A stretch of 41,252 bases of DNA from an uncultured Pelagibacteraceae bacterium (lineage in GTDB: Bacteria; Pseudomonadota; Alphaproteobacteria; Pelagibacterales; Pelagibacteraceae): positions 1 through 41,252 of the forward strand of contig CACMDY010000003.1 of assembly GCA_902612605.1 (NCBI GenBank), given 5' to 3'. Positions within the stretch are counted from its first letter, which is position 1. Each line of letters begins with the position of its first letter. The position numbers were made by a program, and so were the translations under genes. This document shows positions 26,980-35,729 of the stretch, piece after piece. Under the pieces are notes generated by a model that was not told the origin of the DNA, did not search any database, and was given only the letters and a program-made list of their open reading frames with translations.

Positions 26980-29370
26980 TTACTGAATACTAGCTTGAGA
27001 TTTATCGTCTTTTTTAGTTTCAGTTAATTTATCTACTTCAGTCCACTCTGTAGGCTTCAATTCTTTAGTTAAAGCTATTTTAATTACTTCATCTGCAGTT
27101 TCTACTGGTACTATTTCAATATCATCTTTCACTTTTTTCGGTACATCAACTAGATCTTTTTCATTCTCTTTAGGAATTAAAACTTTTTTTACACCAGCTC
27201 TATGAGCAGCTAATAATTTTTCTTTCAAACCTCCAATAGGTAATACTTGACCAGTTATTGTTACCTCTCCAGTCATAGCAATTTCTTTTTTAACTGGAAC
27301 TTTAGTAATTGAAGAAACTATTGATGTAACCATTGCTATACCTGCAGAAGGACCATCTTTTGGTGTTGCGCCTTCTGGAACATGTATATGAAAATCTTTT
27401 TTCTCAAATAGTGGAGGAGTTACTCCAAACTCTAAACATTTTGATCTAACATAAGATTTTGCAGCCTTTACAGATTCTTGCATTACATCACCTAGCTTAC
27501 CAGTTATTTGCATTCTTCCTTTGCCCGGCATATTAACTGTTTCAACTTTTAATATTTCTCCACCAAACTCTGTCCAAGCTAAACCTATGACTATTCCAAC
27601 TTTATCCTTTGCTTCTAATTCACCGAATTTGAATTTCTTTATTCCAAGAAAGTCGGGTATATTTTTTTCATTAACCTCGACACTCTTTTCTTCATTATTA
27701 ACAACTTTTTTAACAACTTTTCTTGTTACTTTTGATATTTCTCTCTCTAAATTTCTAACGCCACTTTCTCTTGTATAACTTCTTATAATTTCTTTTATTG
27801 TATCGTCAGCCAACTTCATTTCACCTTCTTTTACACCGTTATCTTTTATTTGCTTAGGAAGTAGATATTTGTTTGCAATATTTATCTTCTCGTCTTCTGT
27901 ATATCCTGGAATTCTTATGACTTCCATTCTATCTAAAAGTGGGGGAAGAATATTTAGTGTGTTTGCTGTTGTTACAAACATTACATCTGATAAATCATAA
28001 TCAACTTCAAGGTAATGATCATTAAATGTTGTGTTTTGTTCTGGATCCAGAGCCTCTAATAAAGCTGATGATGGATCACCTCTATAATCATTTCCAACTT
28101 TATCAATTTCATCAAGCAAAAATAAAGGATTTTTAGTTCCTGCTTTTTTCATCATCTGAATAATTTTTCCAGGAAGGGAACCAATATAAGTTCTTCTATG
28201 ACCTCTTACTTCTGCTTCATCTCTAACACCACCCAAAGACATTCTTACAAATTGTCTGTTAGTTGCTTTTGCTATTGATTTACCTAATGAAGTTTTACCT
28301 ACTCCTGGAGGGCCTACCAAACAAAGTATAGGACCTTTGATTTTATCCATTCTTTTTTGAACTGCTAAAAATTCAATAATTCTCTCCTTAACTTTTTCTA
28401 ATCCAAAATGATCTTCTTCCAAAATTTTTAAAGCTTTATTTAAATCTATGTCGACTTTATCTTTTTTAAACCAAGGCAAATCTATCATCCAATCTAAATA
28501 GTTTCTTACAACAGTTGCTTCGGCAGACATTGGGCTCATATTTTTCAGTTTTTTTAATTCAGACATACATTTCTTTTCAACTTCTTTAGGCATCTTTGCT
28601 TTTAAAATTGATTTTTTTAAACTTGTAGTCTCATCCTTACCGTCTTCAATTTCGCCTAATTCTTTTTGAATAGCTTTTAATTGCTCATTTAAATAATATT
28701 CTCTTTGGGTTTTCTCCATTTGAGTTTTAACTCTTCCTCTTATTCTTTTCTCAACACCTATAATGCTTGCCTCATTTTCCATGATTTTAATGACACTATT
28801 TAATCTCTTCTTAACATCTAAAGTTTCAAAAATTTGTTGTTTCTCTGAAATGCTAGCATTGATATGTGAAATAATATTATCTGCAATTTTTGATGGATCT
28901 TTTAATTGTTTAATATTGTTAATTGTCTCGGAAGATATTTTTTTATTAACTGTAGTAAGCTTCTCTAATCTTTTTATAGCTGTTAAGCTTAAAGGAAGTA
29001 AATCATCTTCTTTTGATAAAATATCTTTTTGGTATTCAAATGAACATTTTATAAACTTTTCATCATCTTTAAAGTCAACTATTTTTACCCTTTTAGTACC
29101 TTCAACTAATACTTTAACCGTTCCATCTGGAAGTTTTAGTAACTGTAAAATGTTACTTTCACATCCATAAGTGAACACATCATTTTTCTTTGGGTCATCT
29201 ACTTCAGAATTTTTTTGAGTTACAAGAACAATTTTTTTATCGCCTTTCATTACTTCATTTAATGCAGTGATGGACTTGTCTCTTCCAACAAATAAGGGAA
29301 TAACCATACTTGGGAAGACAACTATGTCTCTTAATGGCAATAACGGTAATGTTACTTTTATATCCATCAT
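26980..29370 (-). CDS. lon: ATP-dependent protease La (Lon)
   Basis: Cytosolic AAA+ serine protease that degrades misfolded and regulatory proteins. The 796-residue protein has the N-terminal substrate-binding domain (LPLLPLRDIVVFPSMVIPLF, 8-27), a coiled middle, Walker A GPPGVGKTS near 352-360 with Walker B FLLDEIDK, and a C-terminal protease domain with the Ser-Lys dyad in PKDGPSAGIAM (near 674) and LPIGGLKEKLLAA (near 717). A charged tail of about 25 residues ends the protein. Two adjacent ATGs open the gene (29370 and 29367). It follows clpX, completing the tig-clpP-clpX-lon order common in bacteria. Confidence 0.98.
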   Translation of the reverse strand: MMDIKVTLPLLPLRDIVVFPSMVIPLFVGRDKSITALNEVMKGDKKIVLVTQKNSEVDDPKKNDVFTYGCESNILQLLKLPDGTVKVLVEGTKRVKIVDFKDDEKFIKCSFEYQKDILSKEDDLLPLSLTAIKRLEKLTTVNKKISSETINNIKQLKDPSKIADNIISHINASISEKQQIFETLDVKKRLNSVIKIMENEASIIGVEKRIRGRVKTQMEKTQREYYLNEQLKAIQKELGEIEDGKDETTSLKKSILKAKMPKEVEKKCMSELKKLKNMSPMSAEATVVRNYLDWMIDLPWFKKDKVDIDLNKALKILEEDHFGLEKVKERIIEFLAVQKRMDKIKGPILCLVGPPGVGKTSLGKSIAKATNRQFVRMSLGGVRDEAEVRGHRRTYIGSLPGKIIQMMKKAGTKNPLFLLDEIDKVGNDYRGDPSSALLEALDPEQNTTFNDHYLEVDYDLSDVMFVTTANTLNILPPLLDRMEVIRIPGYTEDEKINIANKYLLPKQIKDNGVKEGEMKLADDTIKEIIRSYTRESGVRNLEREISKVTRKVVKKVVNNEEKSVEVNEKNIPDFLGIKKFKFGELEAKDKVGIVIGLAWTEFGGEILKVETVNMPGKGRMQITGKLGDVMQESVKAAKSYVRSKCLEFGVTPPLFEKKDFHIHVPEGATPKDGPSAGIAMVTSIVSSITKVPVKKEIAMTGEVTITGQVLPIGGLKEKLLAAHRAGVKKVLIPKENEKDLVDVPKKVKDDIEIVPVETADEVIKIALTKELKPTEWTEVDKLTETKKDDKSQASIQ

Positions 29371-29429
29371 AGAAATATGGATATTATATTTTATAATGCA
29401 ATAGGAAATTATGGTTTATTAACGTGAAA

Positions 29430-30692
29430 TTATGCTGCTGAAGTCTTGTCAGTTTTAGTTTTGTTCTTCGAATGAACAATAACAGGAGCTGATACACCTT
29501 TCGCCGCACCAGAATCAATTATAACTTCTTCAATGTTATCTTGACTTGGTAGATCAAACATTGTTTTCAATAATATATTTTCTAGAATCGATCTAAGTCC
29601 TCTTGCTCCAGTTTTTTTAGATATAGCCTTGTTAGCAATATCTTTTACTGATTGATCTTTAAAAGTAAGTTTTACTCCCTCCAGTTTAAATAGTTCTTGA
29701 TATTGTTTTATTAAAGAATTTTTTGGCTCTAATAAAATTTTAACTAAAGATTTCTCATCAAGATCATCAAGAGTTGCAGTTATAGGTAATCTTCCTATAA
29801 ATTCTGGTATCAGTCCATATTTTAATAAGTCTTCTGGCTCAAGGTTCTTCATCCACTCACCTACTTTTTTATCTTCTAAACTTTTAACCTCAGCTCCAAA
29901 ACCAATAGATGAACCTTTGTCTCTTTGAGAAATTATTTTATCTAAACCTGCAAACGCACCACCGCATATAAATAAAATATTAGTAGTATCTACTTGTAAA
30001 AATTCTTGTTGAGGATGTTTTCTTCCACCTTGAGGGGGAACACTAGCAACTGTTCCTTCCATTATTTTTAATAAAGCTTGTTGAACTCCTTCACCCGAAA
30101 CATCTCTAGTAATTGATGGATTTTCTGATTTCCTGCTAATTTTATCTACTTCATCAATGTAAACGATTCCTCTTTGTGCTTTTTCAACATTATAATCCGC
30201 TGCTTGTAATAGTTTTAATATTATATTTTCAACATCTTCACCAACATAACCAGCTTCTGTTAATGTAGTTGCATCTGCCATTGTGAAAGGCACATCTAAA
30301 ATTCTTGCTAAAGTTTGTGCTAATAATGTTTTTCCACATCCTGTTGGTCCAACTAACAAAATATTTGATTTTGAAAGTTCTACATTTTTAGTAGTTTTAT
30401 TTTCGTAGTTTAATCTTTTGTAATGATTGTGAACCGCAACTGATAAAACTTTTTTTGCATGGTCTTGTCCAATTACATAATCATCTAAAACTGTACAAAT
30501 CTCTTTTGGTGATGGTAATCCATCTTGATGTTTTACAAATGTGTCTTTGCTTTCTTCTTTGATGATGTCCATACATAATTCAACACACTCATCACAAATA
30601 AAAACAGTTGGTCCAGCAATTAATTTTCTGACTTCATGTTGACTCTTTCCACAGAAAGAACAGTAAAGAATATTTTTATTATTGTTGCTCAT
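29430..30692 (-). CDS. clpX: ClpXP protease ATPase subunit ClpX
   Basis: Hexameric AAA+ unfoldase that feeds substrates to ClpP. The 420-residue protein has the N-terminal C4 zinc domain (C11, C14, C33, C36), Walker A GPTGCGKT (115-122), Walker [10 protein letters not shown] near 180, the pore-loop region and sensor motifs, and the IGF-type ClpP-docking loop (SSIGFGAEV near 265). It follows clpP after 89 nt, a gap long enough for its own promoter, and precedes lon by 59 nt. Confidence 0.98.
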   Translation of the reverse strand: MSNNNKNILYCSFCGKSQHEVRKLIAGPTVFICDECVELCMDIIKEESKDTFVKHQDGLPSPKEICTVLDDYVIGQDHAKKVLSVAVHNHYKRLNYENKTTKNVELSKSNILLVGPTGCGKTLLAQTLARILDVPFTMADATTLTEAGYVGEDVENIILKLLQAADYNVEKAQRGIVYIDEVDKISRKSENPSITRDVSGEGVQQALLKIMEGTVASVPPQGGRKHPQQEFLQVDTTNILFICGGAFAGLDKIISQRDKGSSIGFGAEVKSLEDKKVGEWMKNLEPEDLLKYGLIPEFIGRLPITATLDDLDEKSLVKILLEPKNSLIKQYQELFKLEGVKLTFKDQSVKDIANKAISKKTGARGLRSILENILLKTMFDLPSQDNIEEVIIDSGAAKGVSAPVIVHSKNKTKTDKTSAA

Positions 30693-30781
30693 AGTTTTTT
30701 ATAACGAATCAATTTAAATACTTTATTACAAAGATTACTTCTTAATCAAGTATAGGTTGTGAATAAACTATATATTGTTAT

Positions 30782-31393
30782 TTAGTCTCTTTTTTCTACT
30801 ACTTTATCGATCAAACCAAAATCTTTAGCATGGTCAGGAGTCATAAAATTGTCTCTCTCCAAAGCTTCTTTAATTTGATCAACAGACTTACCTGTGTGTT
30901 TAGAATAAATTTCATTTAATCTTTTTTTCAAAGACATAACCTCATTAGCATGAATTTCTATATCAGTTGCTTGACCTTGAAAACCTGCAGATGGTTGGTG
31001 AACCATTATTCTTGAATTAGGCAAAGATAATCTTTTTCCTTTTGATCCTGCAGCTAATAAAAATGATCCCATGCTTGCAGCTTGACCAATACATAATGTG
31101 CTGACTTCAGGTTTAATATATTGCATCGTGTCATAAATTCCTAAACCAGCTGTTACTAATCCACCTGGACTATTTATGTATAAAGAAATTTCTTTTTTTG
31201 GATCTTCAGACTCTAAAAATAATAATTGAGCAGTAACCAAAGATGCAACTGCATCATTAATTGGTCCAACTACAAAAACAATTCTCTCTTTTAATAATCT
31301 TGAATAAATATCATAAGCTCTTTCACCACGGCTTGATTGCTCAACAACCATTGGGATTAAAGTACTTAGATGTTCTGGAATTTTTGTTGTCAT
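30782..31393 (-). CDS. clpP: ATP-dependent Clp protease proteolytic subunit
   Basis: Serine protease that forms the double-heptamer chamber of ClpXP/ClpAP. In the 203-residue sequence the triad is visible: Ser107 in GQAASMGS, His132 in MVHQPSAG and Asp181 in ERDNFMTP. It lies 31 nt after tig and before clpX. Confidence 0.98.
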   Translation of the reverse strand: MTTKIPEHLSTLIPMVVEQSSRGERAYDIYSRLLKERIVFVVGPINDAVASLVTAQLLFLESEDPKKEISLYINSPGGLVTAGLGIYDTMQYIKPEVSTLCIGQAASMGSFLLAAGSKGKRLSLPNSRIMVHQPSAGFQGQATDIEIHANEVMSLKKRLNEIYSKHTGKSVDQIKEALERDNFMTPDHAKDFGLIDKVVEKRD

Positions 31394-31424
31394 AAGTGAT
31401 TCGATTTACTTATACAACTTGTGA

Positions 31425-32894
31425 TTACTTTTTGCTAACTTTTTTTGTTGATTTAGTTTTTTTTGCTACTTTTTTTGAAGCTTTAGTTGGTTTAGCTGTT
31501 TTCTTTTCTTTTTTATCTTCTGACTTAACTTCTTTTTTCTCTTTTGCTTTATCATTAGTACCTTCAGATAATTTTGCTAATTTCTCTTGCTCTTTTAAAT
31601 TTTTTTCATTCTCTTCCTTTAATATTTTTTCAGCTTCTTCTTTACTAATTTCCTTTTTATTTACTTTTGCAATTTTTTTAAGTTCACCTATTATTTTTTC
31701 TTCATAAATAGAACCTCTTAAACTCTCTATAGCCCCTGGATTTTTCTCATAATACTCTTTAACCATTTTTTCTTGTCCAGGCATCATTCTGAATTGTTTT
31801 TGTATTTCTGCATTTAACTCTTCTTGAGAAACTTTAATTTTATTTTTTTCACCAAATGCATTTAGAATTAAACCAGTTTTAATTCTTTTTTTAGCTTGCT
31901 CCTCTAAATATTTCATATTTTTTTTCTTTTCTTCTTCCTTCATGCCTTGGGCTAATATATTTACCTCTTGTTCAATAAGGTTAGCTGGTAGCTGGTCTAG
32001 TTTTTGTTTTTCAATTTGTTCAAGAATTTGTTTTTTTGAAATCATTTCTAATGAATTTTTAAATTCATCATTGATTTGTTTAGATATTAATTCTTTTAAA
32101 TTATTTAAGTCTTTTGCTCCTAAATTTTTTGCAAAGTTGTCGTCAATTTTTGTTTCTTCTGGTTTTTTTACAGCTGTTATCTTGCATTCAAATACTGCAG
32201 ATTTATTAGCTACTTCTTTTTCTGGAAAGTTTTCTGGTAGCTTAACTTCTACTTTTTTATCTTGTTTATTTTTTACACCTTCTAATTGCTTATCAAATCC
32301 TTTAATAAACAAATCTTTTCCAAGTTCTAATTGAGTATTCTTTCCTTCATTTCCATTAAAATCTTTACCATCAACTGTTGCTTTATAATCAAAAACAACT
32401 AAATCACCCACTTTAGCCACATAACTTTCTTCAGCATCTTTAAAATTTTTCTGAGTTTTAGCTATTTGATCAATTCTTTTATCTGTTTCTTTTGGATCAA
32501 TTTTAACGACGTATTCGTCTACCTTAAGATCTTTTAATGATCCAACTTCAACATTTGGTAATTCTGTTACTGAAATTGTATATTCAAGATCTTTTCCTTC
32601 ACCAAACGACTTTAAATCAATTTTAGGCTGACCAGCTGGTTTAATCTTATTATCCTCAAGAGCCTTTGTTGTCGTATCTTTTAATACTTTATCGATTACT
32701 TCTCCATATACTGCTTTTCCAAATTGTCTTTTTAAAATTTCTGTGGGAACTTTTCCTGGTCTAAATCCTTTTAAAACAACATCTTTTTTTATCTCTTCGT
32801 ATTTTTCTTCGAGATATCCAGATATAGTTTTTTTATCGATAAAAACTTTTATATCTTTTTCTAAACCTTTTTTATTTTCTACTGTTACTTTCAT
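31425..32894 (-). CDS. tig: Trigger factor with a lysine-rich C-terminal tail
   Basis: Ribosome-bound chaperone and peptidyl-prolyl isomerase. The N-terminal ribosome-binding domain holds the GFRPGKVP signature (about 44-51), the FKBP-type domain lies around 150-245 (GDLVVFDYKATVDGKDF), and the helical chaperone domain follows. The protein is 489 residues, about 55 longer than E. coli Tig; roughly the last 50 residues are Lys/Glu and then Lys/Ala/Ser/Thr repeats (KKVAKKTKSTKKVSKK at the end), resembling a histone-H1-like tail. The ATG is only 6 nt from the tRNA-Leu CCA end, so no ribosome-binding site fits outside the tRNA. The start is supported by the family N-terminus (MKVTVENKKGLE). Confidence 0.95.
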   Translation of the reverse strand: MKVTVENKKGLEKDIKVFIDKKTISGYLEEKYEEIKKDVVLKGFRPGKVPTEILKRQFGKAVYGEVIDKVLKDTTTKALEDNKIKPAGQPKIDLKSFGEGKDLEYTISVTELPNVEVGSLKDLKVDEYVVKIDPKETDKRIDQIAKTQKNFKDAEESYVAKVGDLVVFDYKATVDGKDFNGNEGKNTQLELGKDLFIKGFDKQLEGVKNKQDKKVEVKLPENFPEKEVANKSAVFECKITAVKKPEETKIDDNFAKNLGAKDLNNLKELISKQINDEFKNSLEMISKKQILEQIEKQKLDQLPANLIEQEVNILAQGMKEEEKKKNMKYLEEQAKKRIKTGLILNAFGEKNKIKVSQEELNAEIQKQFRMMPGQEKMVKEYYEKNPGAIESLRGSIYEEKIIGELKKIAKVNKKEISKEEAEKILKEENEKNLKEQEKLAKLSEGTNDKAKEKKEVKSEDKKEKKTAKPTKASKKVAKKTKSTKKVSKK

Positions 32895-32900
32895 AAATTA

Positions 32901-32985
32901 TGGTAGGCGAGAAAGGACTCGAACCTTCACAGTTTGCACTATTGGTTCCTAAGACCAACGCGTCTACCAATTCCGCCACTCGCCC
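32901..32985 (-). tRNA. tRNA-Leu (anticodon UAG)
   Basis: 85 nt class II tRNA with an encoded CCA (32903-32901). The acceptor GGGCGAG pairs with CTCGCCT (G-U at the end pair), discriminator A73. The D arm contains GCGGAATTGGTAGACGC, the anticodon stem GTTGG/CCAAT closes the loop with anticodon TAG, a long variable arm (about AGTGCAAACTGT) can form its own stem, and the T arm contains GGTTCGAGTC. It immediately precedes tig. Confidence 0.96.
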
Positions 32986-32991
32986 AAATTA

Positions 32992-33020
32992 TTGGTGCTT
33001 TATATATGATTGTTTATAAT
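32992..33020 (+). promoter_or_regulatory. Candidate promoter for the 55-aa plus-strand gene
   Basis: TTGGTG (32992-32997) lies 17 nt before a perfect TATAAT (33015-33020). The predicted start would be near 33027, leaving a leader of about 35 nt before the ATG at 33063. The -35 match is weak (three of six), but spacing and -10 are ideal. It overlaps the minus-strand promoter. Confidence 0.4.
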
Positions 33021-33026
33021 TGTCCA
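32999..33026 (-). promoter_or_regulatory. Candidate promoter for tRNA-Leu/tig
   Basis: On the minus strand TGGACA (33026-33021, five of six bases of the -35 consensus) is followed after 16 nt by TATAAA (33004-32999, five of six of the -10 consensus). Transcription would start a few bases before the tRNA 5' end at 32985. It overlaps the opposing candidate promoter for the plus-strand gene, so the two could interfere. Confidence 0.5.
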
Positions 33027-33062
33027 ATTAGAATAATAGTGTAAAACATTAGCTTAATTGAT

Positions 33063-33230
33063 ATGAGCAAAACAAATATTGCAATTGTTATTTATCTCGT
33101 CGGTCTTGCATTAGGTGCAATCTTTTTAGATATATGGAGTGCTGAAACCAGTCCAAAAGCTTTATTAGGAATTGGATGGACAACTTTATTTGCTATTGCT
33201 TTATTCTTTGCTGAAAAAGAAAAAGATTAA
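33063..33230 (+). CDS. Small two-helix membrane protein, unknown function
   Basis: A 55-codon ORF from ATG 33063 to TAA 33230, the only plus-strand gene in the window that does not lie over another gene. The peptide begins MSKTNIAIVIYLVGLALGAI and has two hydrophobic helices (about 6-24 and 33-50) joined by a short loop (DIWSAETSPKA), ending in a charged EKEKD. That layout, plus a candidate promoter and no better explanation for the interval, supports a real gene. Its last four bases overlap the end of the convergent dehydrogenase gene (33227). No clear Shine-Dalgarno is visible. I do not recognise the family. Confidence 0.7.
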   Translation: MSKTNIAIVIYLVGLALGAIFLDIWSAETSPKALLGIGWTTLFAIALFFAEKEKD

Positions 33231-34081
33231 TTCTTCTTTATTAATTCACTTATAAAAAGTTCACCATCACCATCATCAACCGCTTTCTTATAAAAAGATT
33301 TTGATAGATCAGATAATTTTTCTGCATTATCCATGCCTTTTAGTAAGTCTGTAATATATGTTAAATCTTTTAGTGTATTTGTCGCTGTAAACTTAAAACC
33401 TGTGTAATCATCCTCTAAAACCTTGTCAAAAATTCTTTTTAAAGCATTAGAATTACCTGAGCCTAATTGGGCTACCTTATAAAGTTTATCTAAATCTATA
33501 TCTAATTTTTTTGCAGCTTTTATTAACTCAATTACATAAGTAGCAGTTCCTAAAGATAGAAAATTATTTAATAATTTCGTTTTTGCACCATTTCCAATTC
33601 CTCCAAAATGATAATAATTTTTACAAAAACATTTTAAAAGTTCTTCTGATCTTTTTAAATTTTCCTCAGATCCACCAACAATTCCACCCAATATTCCTTC
33701 TTCTGCTTGGACAGGGCCTCCCATTACGGGACACTCTAGATAAGGAATATTATTTGTTTTTAATATTTGTTCCATTTCAAAAGATCCATTTTGATTATGA
33801 GTAGTAATATCAATGACAATTGTTTTATCAGACAGTAATGAAACTATTTTTTTTCCAATTTCATGAGCAATAGGAGAGTTCGTAACACACAAAAACAAAG
33901 CTTCTAATCCACTTTTACAAAGTTCTTCGTAAGATTTAACTTCTTTTGCACCCTCTTTTACTATTCTATCAATTGGCTTTCTGTTCTTATTGGCAATTAC
34001 AAATAATTCATGATTATTTTTAAGGATGTTATTTGCGATACCAAATCCCATCCATCCAACACCAATGAAACCTACCTTCAT
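33227..34081 (-). CDS. Beta-hydroxyacid dehydrogenase (3-hydroxyisobutyrate dehydrogenase family)
   Basis: NAD(P)-dependent oxidoreductase with the 6-phosphogluconate/3-hydroxyisobutyrate dehydrogenase fold (284 residues). The N-terminal Rossmann motif GVGWMG has the glycines at 7, 9 and 12; the catalytic-Lys motif KLLNN is at 169-173, and the substrate-binding GGPVQAEEG follows position 120. The usual PVSGG serine is Met120, so the substrate may differ from 3-hydroxyisobutyrate; tartronate semialdehyde or other 3-hydroxyacids are alternatives. It starts 6 nt after the SHOCT gene and overlaps the convergent small gene by 4 nt. Confidence 0.85.
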   Translation of the reverse strand: MKVGFIGVGWMGFGIANNILKNNHELFVIANKNRKPIDRIVKEGAKEVKSYEELCKSGLEALFLCVTNSPIAHEIGKKIVSLLSDKTIVIDITTHNQNGSFEMEQILKTNNIPYLECPVMGGPVQAEEGILGGIVGGSEENLKRSEELLKCFCKNYYHFGGIGNGAKTKLLNNFLSLGTATYVIELIKAAKKLDIDLDKLYKVAQLGSGNSNALKRIFDKVLEDDYTGFKFTATNTLKDLTYITDLLKGMDNAEKLSDLSKSFYKKAVDDGDGELFISELIKKN

Positions 34082-34087
34082 ATTAAT

Positions 34088-35095
34088 TTAATTTTTTAAA
34101 AGTTTATTCTTAAGCATTTCGAATTCTTCTTTTGAAATTAAACCTGACTTATACATTTCATTTAATTCTTTAATTTTACTCATTATATCCTCAACACTTA
34201 AACTATCTTCAATTTCAGTTTTTTGTTCAGCTGCTAATTTTGCTTTCTTTTCTTTTTCTTCTCTGGCTTTTTGTTGTTCTTTATTGTCACTCTCTTTTAT
34301 TAAGTTAAATTTAGAAGAGAAAAACAAGTTTTCATAATAACTAAGATTTTCATTATTTTCAAAACCATCTATATTTAAATCTATTCTTGAATTTACTTTT
34401 AATTTTTCCTGAAATTCTTCGTGTCTTTTGAAAGCAAGATTTGACCAATTATCCATATATTTTTTAAAACGTGGAAATTCATTTATATTTTTTGGATGAA
34501 ATTTTGAAATACCATTTTGAAACAAATTTTCTTTAACTGCTGTTTCATAGTTAAACATATAACTGACCCAAACTAAATTACCATTTGACTTTAAATAAAA
34601 GTGATCACTTTTAATTACTCTATCATTATTTTTAAAAGAACTTTTCTTATAAAGACCCTTCAAAGCACTTCGTACTTCAAAAAAATCATCGGATCTTTTT
34701 ATAAATTTTTCCAAATTTATTTCCTTAACTTGCATTGCACTAGTCAAATCCTCGTTTGCAAAATAATGATATGCATCATCTTTTTTAAAAATTGCATTTT
34801 TATTTTTAAAAAAATATTCTAAGAAAAAGTTTCTTATAAATGGGCCATATTTGTCAATTTTCGAATATACTACTAGTATTATTGAACCAAAATTTTGATC
34901 ATCTGTTTTCTCTGCAAAAGCTTTAAACCGAACCTGTCCGAAGCCATCTGTCAATATTCTTGAACTCTTTACAAGTTTATTTATCTCAAAGAGTTCTATC
35001 TCTAAATCATCAATTTTAAATTTGTTTGCATTTACGTTGCTAGAAGTAATTACAAAAAATATAAAAAAAAATAAGAATGTGTATTTTTTGATCAT
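34088..35095 (-). CDS. Secreted/periplasmic protein with C-terminal SHOCT domain
   Basis: A 335-residue protein of unknown function. The first 23 residues form a clear signal peptide (MIKKYTFLFFFIFFVITSSNVNA). The body (about 25-270) has mixed alpha/beta composition without a motif I recognise. A charged linker (EQQKAREEKEKKAKLAAEQK region) leads to a C-terminal SHOCT-like module (about 303-335: IKELNEMYKSGLISKEEFEM), a short helical oligomerisation domain. It has its own candidate promoter and is followed by the dehydrogenase gene. No function can be assigned. Confidence 0.7.
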   Translation of the reverse strand: MIKKYTFLFFFIFFVITSSNVNANKFKIDDLEIELFEINKLVKSSRILTDGFGQVRFKAFAEKTDDQNFGSIILVVYSKIDKYGPFIRNFFLEYFFKNKNAIFKKDDAYHYFANEDLTSAMQVKEINLEKFIKRSDDFFEVRSALKGLYKKSSFKNNDRVIKSDHFYLKSNGNLVWVSYMFNYETAVKENLFQNGISKFHPKNINEFPRFKKYMDNWSNLAFKRHEEFQEKLKVNSRIDLNIDGFENNENLSYYENLFFSSKFNLIKESDNKEQQKAREEKEKKAKLAAEQKTEIEDSLSVEDIMSKIKELNEMYKSGLISKEEFEMLKNKLLKN

Positions 35096-35122
35096 AAATT
35101 TGAGTTAAATACTTATAATTAC

Positions 35123-35150
35123 ATTTTATAATTTTTTACATAAGTTACAA
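35123..35150 (-). promoter_or_regulatory. Candidate promoter for the SHOCT-domain gene
   Basis: On the minus strand TTGTAA (35150-35145) is followed after 16 nt by TAAAAT (35128-35123), four and five matches to the sigma-70 consensus. It lies in the 49-nt gap before the ATG at 35095, with the -35 box over the stop of the upstream gene. AT-rich sequence makes chance matches common. Confidence 0.3.
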
Positions 35151-35699
35151 TGTTTCAATACTTCCAATAAATTTGTAATTTTTATCAACAATAACAATTT
35201 CACCAGATGAGGTGCCAAAATTTAACATTTCTGAAATAACTACAAAATGTGTTACTAAAATTAGATTTTTCTCACTATTCCAATTAGATATATACTTTTT
35301 TAAACTTTTAATTTGTTCATCTTTATATTTGTAAAACTTTTCTTGATAAAAAGAGTTTAATCCTTTGAAGGTTTCGTAATTATTAAATGCAAATCTTGCA
35401 GTATCTTTGCATCTACACCACTCACTAGATAATACTTTATCTACTTGAATATTATTTTCCTTAAATAATTTTCCAATTTTTTTTGATTGCTCTATTCCCT
35501 CTTGATTTAAATTTCTTTGGGTATCACATTTTTTTAAGTCGATATTATCAGGATCTCCATTTCCAGGTGCAAGTGAATGTCTTATAAATACAATTTTCCC
35601 ACCCTTCTGCAGTTCGCTTATTACTAAATCACTAGCCTGTGAATAATTTGAATTAAAAATACTTAGCAAAAATAAAAGAATAAAATTTATATATTTCAT
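35145..35699 (-). CDS. Periplasmic histidine phosphatase family protein
   Basis: Histidine phosphatase (phosphoglycerate mutase-like, SixA-type size) of 184 residues from the ATG at 35699. The open frame extends to a TTG at 35708, but the ATG gives a clean signal peptide (MKYINFILLFLLSIFNSNYSQA). The catalytic motif is RHSLAPG just after the signal (family RHG), with the TQRNLNQEG arginine segment, SSEWCRCKDTA and the second histidine in LVTHFV. Probably acts on a small phosphoester in the periplasm; substrate unknown. It lies 30 nt after glpK in a phosphoester-utilising context. Confidence 0.8.
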   Translation of the reverse strand: MKYINFILLFLLSIFNSNYSQASDLVISELQKGGKIVFIRHSLAPGNGDPDNIDLKKCDTQRNLNQEGIEQSKKIGKLFKENNIQVDKVLSSEWCRCKDTARFAFNNYETFKGLNSFYQEKFYKYKDEQIKSLKKYISNWNSEKNLILVTHFVVISEMLNFGTSSGEIVIVDKNYKFIGSIETL

Positions 35700-35729
35700 A
35701 AACGACAATTAAATTTTTATCTGTATTTT

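Noticed and set aside
28763..29170. 135-codon plus-strand open frame over lon, and similar frames at 31942-32334 and 22468-22824
   Set aside because: Each lies wholly antisense to a strongly conserved gene (lon, tig, nuoF), has Ser/Phe/Leu-rich low-complexity composition mirroring the Lys/Glu codons of the real gene, and shows no domain.
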